From positions 1 through 31,039 of the IMG/VR virus record IMGVR_UViG_3300007735_000600: DNA of 31,039 nucleotides. One strand, 5' to 3'. Source of the stretch: a virus. The position numbers were made by a program, and so were the translations under genes. The notes under the pieces were generated by a model. It saw only the letters and a list, made by a program, of their open reading frames with translations, ran no database searches and was not told the DNA's origin. Shown piece after piece: positions 14,095 through 20,179 of this stretch (the first letter of the stretch is position 1; each line of letters opens with the position of its first letter).

Positions 14095-14852
14095 TTACAA
14101 CATCTCGTTCAAACAAGCCACGACATATGCGTTGAATCCCTTTGCTGCGGACTGCTCCAATCGTTTCTGCCGTTCTTTTGTCTTGGCTTTGTAGAATGCG
14201 ATTGTGTTGAGGAACTCTATCAACGGCATCTGCAAGATAGCGTCCCACTTTGTTCTATCCCCTTTGACAATCTTGTCAACTAACTCCAGCCACGCAATTG
14301 GACTTACGCTTCCGCTTTCAATTGGTTCATCTCCTCCTTCAAATAGGTTAGGATAGTTTCCAATAGTTTGGGATAAACTGCCGAAAAAAAAACTGCGTAC
14401 GAATACGCATAGGTAACTGGAAGCGACAAAAACAATTCACACTTGTCTTGATAGTGTGCTTGTGCATCCGTGACCTTCTTTGTCCTACCGAAGAAGTCAA
14501 CCTCGTAAGAGAGCAACGCCATCACCTTGTGGAGCGACTCAATCATATCTCCGTTGAACACTTGCTGAAGTTCAATAAAGTGGTGACCACAAATCTCGTT
14601 GGTTGTCTTTGCCAATCGGAAGTATCTGCCACGATGCTTGAACATAAATTGAACAGGTTGGTTTGGGAGTGTGTTTAAGAACTCCAACTTCTTCAGTTCG
14701 CTTGTCAGCTCGTCAATCGGCATTGACTCAACCTTGTCCATTGACCAATCGTTGACGATGGCAAGTGTGTTCATTGTCTTTTCTATGTGAGACATATCAC
14801 GACAAGAGTGAATCTCTTGCAGTTGGTAAATGCTTATGTTATTCCATTTCAT
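14095..14852 (-). CDS. Tail assembly chaperone, long product by -1 frameshift (252 aa, gpGT-like)
   Basis: At the T9 run a -1 slip after residue 156 opens a frame of 96 further codons that ends at 14095-14097. The extension reads like real protein: NYPNLFEGGDEPIESGS, then SPIAWLELVDKIVKGDRTKW, then LQMPLIEFLNTIAFYKAKTK. Family members I recall carry an equivalent W..L....G.......MPL.EFLN..AF.KAK C-terminus in a single frame. The extension has no ATG before its residue 53 and no ribosome site, so it needs the frameshift. The alternative is a one-base homopolymer error in the assembly. By analogy with gpGT the long form would bind the tape measure. Confidence 0.6.
14304..14852 (-). CDS. Tail assembly chaperone, short (0-frame) product (182 aa)
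   Basis: The ATG at 14852 (MKWNNISIYQLQEIHSCRDM) is one base after the terminase stop; an upstream ATG at 14900 lies inside the terminase gene and is less likely. The opening W(N/S)xI(S/T)xxQxQEI, then IEKTMNTLAIVNDWSMDKVE, matches a chaperone-like family that I recall upstream of tail genes in Bacteroidota phages. The 0-frame crosses GTT TTT TTT TCG (14393-14382) and ends 26 residues later in LKEEMNQLKAEA. It is expected to assist tape measure folding, as lambda gpG does. A longer -1 frame product is described separately. Confidence 0.65.
   Translation of the reverse strand: MKWNNISIYQLQEIHSCRDMSHIEKTMNTLAIVNDWSMDKVESMPIDELTSELKKLEFLNTLPNQPVQFMFKHRGRYFRLAKTTNEICGHHFIELQQVFNGDMIESLHKVMALLSYEVDFFGRTKKVTDAQAHYQDKCELFLSLPVTYAYSYAVFFSAVYPKLLETILTYLKEEMNQLKAEA
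14384..14393 (-). promoter_or_regulatory. Slippery site G-TTTTTTTTT (-1 frameshift candidate)
   Basis: Nine T residues in minus sense, read GTT TTT TTT T in the 0 frame. Both the P-site and A-site Phe-tRNAs can re-pair after a one-base backward slip. I see no clear pseudoknot downstream, though the region was only checked by eye. Confidence 0.6.
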
Positions 14853-14853
14853 A

Positions 14854-16041
14854 TTATGCGAAGTAAAAAGTTCCGGGACGATTATGTGACTTGCAATCAA
14901 CCGCCAAAGCCAACGCCATTACGCAATCATCATATAGTCCACTAGGTGCGGTGTATCGTACACCTGTACGGGTATACTCAAACTCAAAGTTCTCCATCTC
15001 ACTTCCGATTGGTTCTTCGGGAAAGTAGACCGAGTTTTGCTGAACGGAGAGAACGAGTCCCTCAATTAGTTGTTGCTTGGATTGTGATGTGAACTTGAAT
15101 CCCTTGACCCTTTGACATACCCTTTGGATTTGCTCCACGATAGGATCGCCCACACCGGTTGAGTCAATGAACGCTGGAGTGTTTCCAATCAACCGAATGA
15201 TTCTCTCTTGTGTGATGCCCCAATCCGCTTGGAATCGGTCAACATACGCACATTGATTGTTCGCATCCATCCCCACGATGACGGTATAATCCGAGTATTT
15301 TGCAAGGTCAATTCCCCAAGCGACAACCCTACCCTTTGACACAGGTCGGTAACATCTGCGAATGTTGTCAATTCCAAAGGGGTTGGTCTTGTCATCCGCT
15401 GGTTCTGCCAAGTACAACTCGTTAAAGACATTTTCAGGAAGGTCACGCTTGGCTTGTTCTACCTCCTCAAGTTTGAGAATGCCTTCCTTGACTGCATCAT
15501 AGGCGGTTATCTTGAAATAGCGGTAGTCACTCTCTCCACTCCTTGCTCTCTCTCCTAACTTGTAGAACCAATTCTTCTTGCCTTTGACATTCCCAATCAA
15601 TTTGCACTTGCCTTGTGTAGCAGTTAGCGTTGAACGCATCGCATACCACGACTCTTCCCTCATACGAGATGCCTCATCAATGACGGCAGCATACACATCG
15701 TCACCATATAGGTTGTCGGGTTTCTCTCCTGATTTGAACTCTATTCGGGATCCAGTTGGAAGCGTGAGTAGTAACTTGGTTTCGTTGCTTTGGAAAAAGT
15801 CACGGTCATTCACTTGTGTTTTCATCCTTCGGAATGCTATCTCTGCTTGTTGGTATACTGGAGCAACCCACCAAACTGATTGTCCATCCTTGCATTTGAG
15901 AGCCTGTTCAAACAACCATATGATGTGCGATGCCGTCTTTCCGGTCTTTGTACTCGCAGCAGTTATCGTGAACCTCTCCTCACAATCAAGGATGGCTTGT
16001 TGGTAACTGGTCACATATGGTCGCTTGTAGGTTATTTGCAT
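14854..16041 (-). CDS. terL: Terminase large subunit (395 aa)
   Basis: Packaging motor: ATPase plus nuclease. The ATPase part has a Walker A at residues 29-36 (ASTKTGKT), a coupling region AFRRMKTQVNDRDFF and Walker B AAVIDEAS near 120. The C-terminal RNase-H-like nuclease shows WGIDLAKYSDYTVIVGMD (first Asp), AFIDSTGVGD (second acidic site) and GLYDDCVMALALA (third). The length is slightly short but within the family range. The start overlaps the glycosyltransferase stop by 10 nt, and the stop is one base before the tail chaperone ATG. All catalytic landmarks are intact. Confidence 0.93.
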   Translation of the reverse strand: MQITYKRPYVTSYQQAILDCEERFTITAASTKTGKTASHIIWLFEQALKCKDGQSVWWVAPVYQQAEIAFRRMKTQVNDRDFFQSNETKLLLTLPTGSRIEFKSGEKPDNLYGDDVYAAVIDEASRMREESWYAMRSTLTATQGKCKLIGNVKGKKNWFYKLGERARSGESDYRYFKITAYDAVKEGILKLEEVEQAKRDLPENVFNELYLAEPADDKTNPFGIDNIRRCYRPVSKGRVVAWGIDLAKYSDYTVIVGMDANNQCAYVDRFQADWGITQERIIRLIGNTPAFIDSTGVGDPIVEQIQRVCQRVKGFKFTSQSKQQLIEGLVLSVQQNSVYFPEEPIGSEMENFEFEYTRTGVRYTAPSGLYDDCVMALALAVDCKSHNRPGTFYFA

Positions 16042-17018
16042 AGTTTATCGTAGACCGCCAACCGAGTCAGGTTATGCAGTTCCAAATTGTGATATGTTTT
16101 GCAATACTCAAAGTTGCTCCGTCCCATTGATTGCCTAACCGAATGCCCAGCGTCAATCAGTTTCTCAATGGATGCTCTCCAATTGTTCTGGGTGGTAAAT
16201 ATCACCCCATCGTTGGATGTGTGGTACAGGTAAGGGAACACCGCAGAGCAGATGATAGGGATTGAATAAGCAGCAGCCTCCACAATCTTGAGTTCACTCT
16301 TGCATTGATTAAAGTGGTTGTCCTGAAGCGGTGCAAGTACAAAGTCAAAGTGCTTGTAAACCTCTCCATATTCCCAAACGGATGTGCCTTCAACGACCTT
16401 TGCTTTTGGAATCAGTTTTACAATGTTGTTCCAATGGTCGCTTGGAGTATAGCCAACGATGTAGAACTCCACATCCATAGCGTTGATGTCATCAGCGATG
16501 AGCTTCAAATCCTCCTCGTGTGTAATTCCACCAACCCATCCAATCTTCACCGTCTCATTCTTTTCCTTTGGTTGCGACCATTGATTGTGTGTTAAGTCCA
16601 AGCAGTTTGGAACGACATAGACATTCTCATTGATGGTTCTCACCTCCTTTGCCAACATCGGTGTGGTGGTGATGACGGCATCTGCATAATGGATAGCGTC
16701 TTTGATGGCGTTCTTGATGCCCTTGCGATATGCCCAATAAGCCGGGTTGTATTTTGGGAGTACCCAATAGTCATCAACATCTATCACATACGGTTTGCCA
16801 GCGTCAGCGATTCGCTTCAGTACATCATAGTGGTATTTCCCGAGCCATCGTGAGAACACAATCACATCGTATGGCTTCAGGTCAAGTGTCATCCACTCTT
16901 CTTGGGATTGGCAGACATCAATTGTCGCTTGTCCGTCCAACTGCATCCGTAGGTGTGGCGTGTAGATGCGATGATACACCACGCCATTCATCCCATCGGT
17001 GAGAATAAGTATGTTCAT
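16032..17018 (-). CDS. GT-B fold glycosyltransferase, family 4 like (328 aa)
   Basis: Transfers a sugar from an activated donor; acceptor unknown. Residues 1-30 (MNILILTDGMNGVVYHRIY) and 49-80 (LKPYDVIVFSRWLGKYHYDV) form an N-terminal Rossmann-like half, with VIDVDDYWVLP and AVITTTPMLAKEVRTINENV. The C-terminal half begins VYVVPNCLDL, KIGWVGGITHEEDLKLIADD and holds the donor-site motif at about 240-265 (CKSELKIVEAAAYSIPIICS), the E(x7)E-like region of GT4 enzymes. It has no membrane segment. It is embedded between the small and large terminase genes, overlapping both neighbours by 4-10 nt, so it is a resident part of the operon. Confidence 0.8.
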   Translation of the reverse strand: MNILILTDGMNGVVYHRIYTPHLRMQLDGQATIDVCQSQEEWMTLDLKPYDVIVFSRWLGKYHYDVLKRIADAGKPYVIDVDDYWVLPKYNPAYWAYRKGIKNAIKDAIHYADAVITTTPMLAKEVRTINENVYVVPNCLDLTHNQWSQPKEKNETVKIGWVGGITHEEDLKLIADDINAMDVEFYIVGYTPSDHWNNIVKLIPKAKVVEGTSVWEYGEVYKHFDFVLAPLQDNHFNQCKSELKIVEAAAYSIPIICSAVFPYLYHTSNDGVIFTTQNNWRASIEKLIDAGHSVRQSMGRSNFEYCKTYHNLELHNLTRLAVYDKLCK

Positions 17019-17200
17019 TCGTTTGGTAGTATTGGTATAGGCATCCAGTAGAGAATTGTCAGGTACCGGTTGGTGTACTCACAAATCCACATATCGTCCA
17101 TATAACGAGCGAGAGTGGTCTCACCTTGTGTGGTGTGAACCAACTTCAAATCATCGTCCGTTGGTGGGTAAACATCAAGTCCTCGCCAAGTTTTTTTCAT
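17015..17200 (-). CDS. Small protein (61 aa), unknown
   Basis: Starts MKKTWRGLDVYPPTDDDLKL and ends YLTILYWMPIPILPNE. The ending W-M-P-I-P resembles the DUF551 signature (THWMPLP), a short domain common in phage proteins, but the match is weak. It overlaps the genes on both sides by 4 nt, so it is translated as part of the packaging operon. Function unknown. Confidence 0.55.
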   Translation of the reverse strand: MKKTWRGLDVYPPTDDDLKLVHTTQGETTLARYMDDMWICEYTNRYLTILYWMPIPILPNE

Positions 17201-17400
17201 CGTGGTTTGGGAACTGAAAGTGAATGGGTTGCTTTGCTCTTCTCGTGTGGTGCTTTCATACGATTGCAGTTCACACGGACATCACCGTACTGGTTGACTA
17301 CGAGTTCGCCACTCTTGATGGCTTCGTTTAATTTGTTGATGTTGATTGATAGGTTGAGTCCGTACTCATTCTCCCATCCGTTACCGAGATAAGTTGTCAT
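17197..17400 (-). CDS. Small conserved phage protein (67 aa), unknown
   Basis: Starts MTTYLGNGWENEYGLNLSIN with two short beta-strand-like segments and ends HEKSKATHSLSVPKPR. I recall similar small proteins (GNG....YGL...I...L ... THxVSV) in Bacteroidota phages and mobile elements, without known function. It overlaps the small terminase by 20 nt and the 61-aa gene by 4 nt. Confidence 0.6.
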   Translation of the reverse strand: MTTYLGNGWENEYGLNLSININKLNEAIKSGELVVNQYGDVRVNCNRMKAPHEKSKATHSLSVPKPR

Positions 17401-17770
17401 TGTCTAAATTCAAAGTTATTGTGAAATTCTTGGATTCTATAGTTTGGTCAATTGTTTCTTTTGGTTTTCCCTGTGAGCGTGTGAGTAACATCTCCAAGTT
17501 GAAGAGAGAGTTCTTGTCGTGTGATTTCAGCAAAGCACCAGCAATGATTCTCTCAAGGATGGTGAACTCATCTCCCTTGTCTATTTTCTCAAGGTCTTTC
17601 CGTGACATGGTGAGCATCGTGTTGACGGTATCCTCAACCTGACTCTTATGATACCCAATCTCCTTGAGTTGTGTGATTAATTTCTTTGGTCTGCCGTGCG
17701 GATTTAGGACTTCTCCTTTCTCCGGTCTTGTCAAACTGCCTCCGTGTGGTTGTTTCTCTTGTGTTGCCAT
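17381..17770 (-). CDS. terS: Terminase small subunit-like protein (129 aa)
   Basis: Likely recognises phage DNA for packaging. The N-terminus has RPEKGEVLNPHGRPKK, the NPxGRPKK motif found in small terminase-like proteins, followed by helices LITQLKEIGYHKSQVEDTVN and LEKIDKGDEFTILERIIAGA. It continues ALLKSHDKNSLFNLEMLLTR and QGKPKETIDQTIESK, a C-terminal pattern common in small terminases of Bacteroidota phages. Position just after an HNH nuclease and upstream of the large terminase supports the call. Start 9 nt after the HNH stop. Confidence 0.75.
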   Translation of the reverse strand: MATQEKQPHGGSLTRPEKGEVLNPHGRPKKLITQLKEIGYHKSQVEDTVNTMLTMSRKDLEKIDKGDEFTILERIIAGALLKSHDKNSLFNLEMLLTRSQGKPKETIDQTIESKNFTITLNLDNDNLSR

Positions 17771-17779
17771 CTCTCCGAA

Positions 17780-18034
17780 TTATTTCCGAATTAATTTCTC
17801 TGCGTGTTTGTCCTTTAGGAATTGTTTGAATTGCTTTTGATCCCCAAACTTTGTGTGACACGCTCTGCACAATGCTTGAAGATTTTCTATGTTGTCAGCC
17901 TCTTTGCTTCCTCCCATTCCCCTCGCTTCAATGTGATGGATGTCAACCGCAGTCGTTCCACATACCTCGCAAGGAATGAAGTCACTTATGTCATAGCCAA
18001 AATGATTCAAGTATGTCATCGTGTGTTTCTTCAT
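17780..18034 (-). CDS. HNH endonuclease (84 aa)
   Basis: Small metal-dependent nuclease, often part of cos or headful packaging next to terminase genes. It shows CEVCGTTAVDIHHIEARGMG (CxxC plus HH), DNIENLQALCRACHTKFGD (N, CxxCH), the full HNH fold with its zinc-binding cysteines. The length is typical of packaging-associated HNH proteins such as HK97 gp74. It starts MKKHTMTYLNHFGYDISDFI and overlaps the upstream 74-aa gene by 4 nt. It is distinct from the homing HNH gene at 23543. Confidence 0.85.
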   Translation of the reverse strand: MKKHTMTYLNHFGYDISDFIPCEVCGTTAVDIHHIEARGMGGSKEADNIENLQALCRACHTKFGDQKQFKQFLKDKHAEKLIRK

Positions 18035-18255
18035 CTCATCTCAAGGTTTTCTTCGTTCAATATGCGGTGCAACTCATTTCTTGTTTCTTGGAATGCGTTG
18101 AGCGATTCTTCGGGTGCGTCATCACTTGCATACTTGACCTTTGCCCTCAAGTATTGATCCAGTTGCCACATAGCATGTGACCATTTCCAACCATTTGAAG
18201 CATCTTCAAACTGCTCTTGTTCTTCAGGGAGATTGAATTCAAGTATTGCTTTCAT
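18031..18255 (-). CDS. Conserved small phage protein (74 aa)
   Basis: ATG at 18255 (MKAILEFNLPEEQEQFEDAS); a start nine codons upstream would extend it but the family I recall starts here. It continues NGWKWSHAMWQLDQYLRAKV and ENLNA-like helices to a C-terminal RNELHRILNEENLEMR. This W...MW.LDQYLR..LK pattern is widespread in phages of several phyla, function unknown. It overlaps the neighbouring genes on both sides. Confidence 0.7.
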   Translation of the reverse strand: MKAILEFNLPEEQEQFEDASNGWKWSHAMWQLDQYLRAKVKYASDDAPEESLNAFQETRNELHRILNEENLEMR

Positions 18256-18496
18256 AAGTTTCGTTGTAGTATTCGTCAAAATCCACCCAAGCCCTCATCT
18301 CATTTCTTCCTCTTGCTTCAAAGTTCTCTATAGATTTGTCCCAAGTTTTACCGTGTTCCTCCTTGTGCATTGCTTTGGCTTGTTCAAACAAGTCCATTAT
18401 TTTGTAGGACGGAAGTGCTTTATTTTCAAATTCTCCTAAAAGTGAAAACATTTCGTACAAAAAAAACTCAACGCTACTTTGTTTATTGTTGCTCAT
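18239..18496 (-). CDS. MSNNKQ-leader small protein A (85 aa)
   Basis: Starts MSNNKQSSVEFFLYEMFSLL, has SYKIMDLFEQAKAMHKEEHG and ends WVDFDEYYNETYESNT. Similar proteins in Bacteroidota phages combine a leader, a VEFL-type helix, a QAKxMEKEQ-like helix and a terminal YYNETYGG. The GGAGGT sequence 4 nt before its ATG (18501-18506) is encoded inside the C-terminus of the upstream gene. Its first 19 nt are copied at two further genes. Function unknown; probably an early or middle accessory protein. Confidence 0.65.
   Translation of the reverse strand: MSNNKQSSVEFFLYEMFSLLGEFENKALPSYKIMDLFEQAKAMHKEEHGKTWDKSIENFEARGRNEMRAWVDFDEYYNETYESNT
18478..18496 (-). repeat. 19-bp MSNNKQ leader repeat, copy at protein A
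   Basis: The first 19 nt of the gene (ATGAGCAACAATAAACAAA) are identical at 18719-18737 and 19105-19123. Identical codon choice, not just identical residues, points to recent duplication or to selection on the mRNA start region. Confidence 0.8.
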
Positions 18497-18737
18497 TGTT
18501 ACCTCCTTGTATTAAATTACGCATATAAGTTAGACCCCCAAAATAGGCTACGTCATAAGGGTCAAACTCATCATACTCCATTTCTTTTTTTATCTCATCA
18601 TCACTTGGTAATTCAATAGGGGTCATTTTGTTCAAATAAAATTCAGCCCCAATTTTTGTTAGTACCGTATATTTATCTAATAATTTAACTACCTCCTCTT
18701 CTGTGTATAGTTTCATACTTTGTTTATTGTTGCTCAT
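18483..18737 (-). CDS. MSNNKQ-leader small protein B (84 aa)
   Basis: Starts MSNNKQSMKLYTEEEVVKLL and continues LDKYTVLTKIGAEFYLNKMT, LPSDDEIKKEMEYDEFDPYD and YFGGLTYMRNLIQGGNNEQQ. The body is acidic and differs from proteins A and C, so only the leader and the region before the stop are shared. A GGAGGT lies 5 nt before its ATG (18743-18748), inside the C-terminal YGGGDK codons of protein C. Its own stop lies within the leader of protein A (14-nt overlap). Confidence 0.65.
   Translation of the reverse strand: MSNNKQSMKLYTEEEVVKLLDKYTVLTKIGAEFYLNKMTPIELPSDDEIKKEMEYDEFDPYDVAYFGGLTYMRNLIQGGNNEQQ
18719..18737 (-). repeat. 19-bp MSNNKQ leader repeat, copy at protein B
   Basis: Identical to 18478-18496; the identity with that copy extends two bases further into the gene. 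See the first copy. Confidence 0.8.
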
Positions 18738-19123
18738 TTGTCACCTCCTCCGTAGGTATTATTGAAATGTTGTTCAATGGTATTTTTGACATCAATTCCT
18801 TCACCCAATAAAGGCCCGTAGAAATACCAATCATCAGTAAAGTTGATTGTTTGTTCCTTCTCCATTTCTTTGTATGTATCCAAATCCACACCTAAATTTT
18901 CAATCATTAATTCTCTTGTCATGGTTTGGGGTTCATATTGAATAATTGCCACTCTCCTTTGTATCTCGGCAATCATTAACTCCACTGCCGTCTGTTGTTT
19001 ATTGTTTGTCATTGTTGTTGTTTTTTGATTGTCAAATGGATTTGTTTGTAATGTATTAGTACTAATTACAGTCTCTCTATGTGGTAGTTTAAGTTTCTTT
19101 TCAATTTGTTTATTGTTGCTCAT
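18734..19123 (-). CDS. MSNNKQ-leader small protein C (129 aa; possible internal start at 19012)
   Basis: ATG at 19123 overlaps the stop of the 88-aa gene by 4 nt, which supports this start. Residues 1-37 are a low-complexity lead (IEKKLKLPHRE, FDNQKTTT). At residue 38 a second initiator-like MTNNKQQTAVELMIAEIQRR begins, an imperfect copy of the MSNNKQ leader, and the conserved body follows: MEKEQTINFTDDWYFYGPLL and a terminal HFNNTYGGGDK. Either the gene carries a duplicated leader with an added 37-residue lead, or two starts are used. Function unknown. Confidence 0.65.
   Translation of the reverse strand: MSNNKQIEKKLKLPHRETVISTNTLQTNPFDNQKTTTMTNNKQQTAVELMIAEIQRRVAIIQYEPQTMTRELMIENLGVDLDTYKEMEKEQTINFTDDWYFYGPLLGEGIDVKNTIEQHFNNTYGGGDK
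19105..19123 (-). repeat. 19-bp MSNNKQ leader repeat, copy at protein C
   Basis: Identical to 18478-18496. A degenerate fourth copy (encoding MTNNKQQ) begins at 19012 on the same strand. Confidence 0.8.
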
Positions 19124-19386
19124 TGTTTGCGTCTCCTCTTTGGTTTCTGCTCATCATCTGCAAGTTGTGCTTTGGTGAGTGCATCTTGTTGCTGGTTCGC
19201 CCATATCAAAAGTGAGTGGAGTGCTTCCGTCACACAGGTAGAACAGTTCGGCAAGTTGCGTCCAAATATCTCACGATGCACCGCATTCAGTTGATTGGCT
19301 TGTTCTGCCGTTGGTTGGAACACTTGAGTTTGCTTCCACTTGTCAAAGAGTGGTTGAAGTGATAGGATGAATTCTATGTTGGTCAT
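19120..19386 (-). CDS. Conserved small phage protein (88 aa)
   Basis: ATG at 19386 overlaps the stop of the upstream membrane gene by 4 nt; an earlier in-frame start at 19506 would lie inside that gene. Starts MTNIEFILSLQPLFDKWKQT, then VFQPTAEQANQLNAVHREIF, LPNCSTCVTEALHSLLIWAN and a basic end EQKPKRRRKQ. The pair NCSTC suggests metal or disulfide chemistry. I recall homologues in Bacteroidota phages without function. The highly basic tail could bind nucleic acid. Confidence 0.65.
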   Translation of the reverse strand: MTNIEFILSLQPLFDKWKQTQVFQPTAEQANQLNAVHREIFGRNLPNCSTCVTEALHSLLIWANQQQDALTKAQLADDEQKPKRRRKQ

Positions 19387-19637
19387 ATCTTGGTTTCTAA
19401 AAGTGCAACGATAACGGTTGAGATGGATGCGTACAAGATACCCACAAGTCCGTATTGGTGTACAAAATAAGCAACACCCATCCACCACGATAAGCAGAAA
19501 GCACAATCAAGTGGTTTCATTCGCTTCCACTTGGAGTAATCACTTCCATACTTCCACCGCTTTAGGATGTCCGCTGGTTTGCCAAAGTTGACAATGATGA
19601 TGGATAAACACGCTATCCCAATTATTTCGTTGTACAT
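19383..19637 (-). CDS. Membrane protein with CAFC motif (84 aa)
   Basis: Starts MYNEIIGIACLSIIIVNFGK: a hydrophobic segment at residues 4-18. A polar part with LDCAFCLSWWMGVAYFVHQY follows, then a second hydrophobic segment at about 64-80 (GILYASISTVIVALLE). The C-x2-C before a membrane segment is a feature I recall in a group of small Bacteroidota phage membrane proteins. It overlaps the sigma-like gene by 16 nt and the 88-aa gene by 4 nt. Function unknown. Confidence 0.65.
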   Translation of the reverse strand: MYNEIIGIACLSIIIVNFGKPADILKRWKYGSDYSKWKRMKPLDCAFCLSWWMGVAYFVHQYGLVGILYASISTVIVALLETKI

Positions 19638-20131
19638 CGTTCTTTCATTAGTTTCACCACCCTCAACACTTCACGGACGGAGATGTCGGTCTTTCTATGG
19701 ATCGCCCTTGCAGACATTCCTGAACACCACATCTTGAAGAGTTCCTTCTCATAGAAATATGCTGATTCGGTGACTTGGTTTATTTTGTTGATTCGTTCAA
19801 GTTCAATTGTTTCTTCTTCTTCTCGCTCAAGCAGTAGGTCAGGTTCTTCAGCGAAGTCCAACTCGTAGACATCATACTGGTCATATATGCGAGAGTTCCC
19901 AAAGGGATGCCGGTTGCCGTTGATAGCCAAATACAAGAGACGGATTGACCAAAATTGGATGTATCCGTCTCGGTATATTTTTTCAATTTGCTCATCAGGT
20001 TTCTCAAGTAATGTCAAAAAGTAGAATTGATACAACTCCCTTGCCAACTCTCTATCTTTGGCGATATTCCTCGTGGCTTGGGTGAGCCAATCAGCTTTGG
20101 AAAGTTCCAATATGATGTCGGCTTTGTTCAA
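19622..20131 (-). CDS. Sigma-factor-like regulator with C-terminal HTH (169 aa)
   Basis: TTG start at 20131 (NKADIILELSKADWLTQATR follows); no ATG is available because a stop lies upstream in frame. Residues 20-70 (ELARELYQFYFLTLLEKPDE, GYIQFWSIRLLYLAINGN) resemble region 2 of small sigma-70-like proteins of Bacteroidota phages. An acidic spacer EREEEETIELERINK follows, then a region-4-like HTH at about 138-165 (GMSARAIHRKTDISVREVLR). It probably redirects host RNA polymerase to phage late promoters. It stands between replication and packaging modules, where such switches usually sit. A CAAATATA (TATATTTG) -7 match lies at 20150-20157 but without a TTG at 20 nt. Confidence 0.65.
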   Translation of the reverse strand: MNKADIILELSKADWLTQATRNIAKDRELARELYQFYFLTLLEKPDEQIEKIYRDGYIQFWSIRLLYLAINGNRHPFGNSRIYDQYDVYELDFAEEPDLLLEREEEETIELERINKINQVTESAYFYEKELFKMWCSGMSARAIHRKTDISVREVLRVVKLMKERCTTK

Positions 20132-20179
20132 ATTTTCTTTTCAATACTACAAATATAACCATCTTTTTCGTATTTTTTC

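Noticed and set aside
14039-14248. 69-codon minus-strand frame starting GTG
   Set aside because: Its residues are unlike a protein (Arg/Ser-rich), and the frame beside it continues the tail chaperone through the -1 frame.
17781-18034. The packaging HNH gene as a second homing endonuclease
   Set aside because: It lacks NUMOD modules and has the compact zinc-bound HNH form and position next to terminase typical of packaging nucleases.
20150-20157. TATATTTG as the promoter of the sigma-like gene
   Set aside because: No TTG lies 20 nt upstream; the box may occur by chance in this AT-rich gap.
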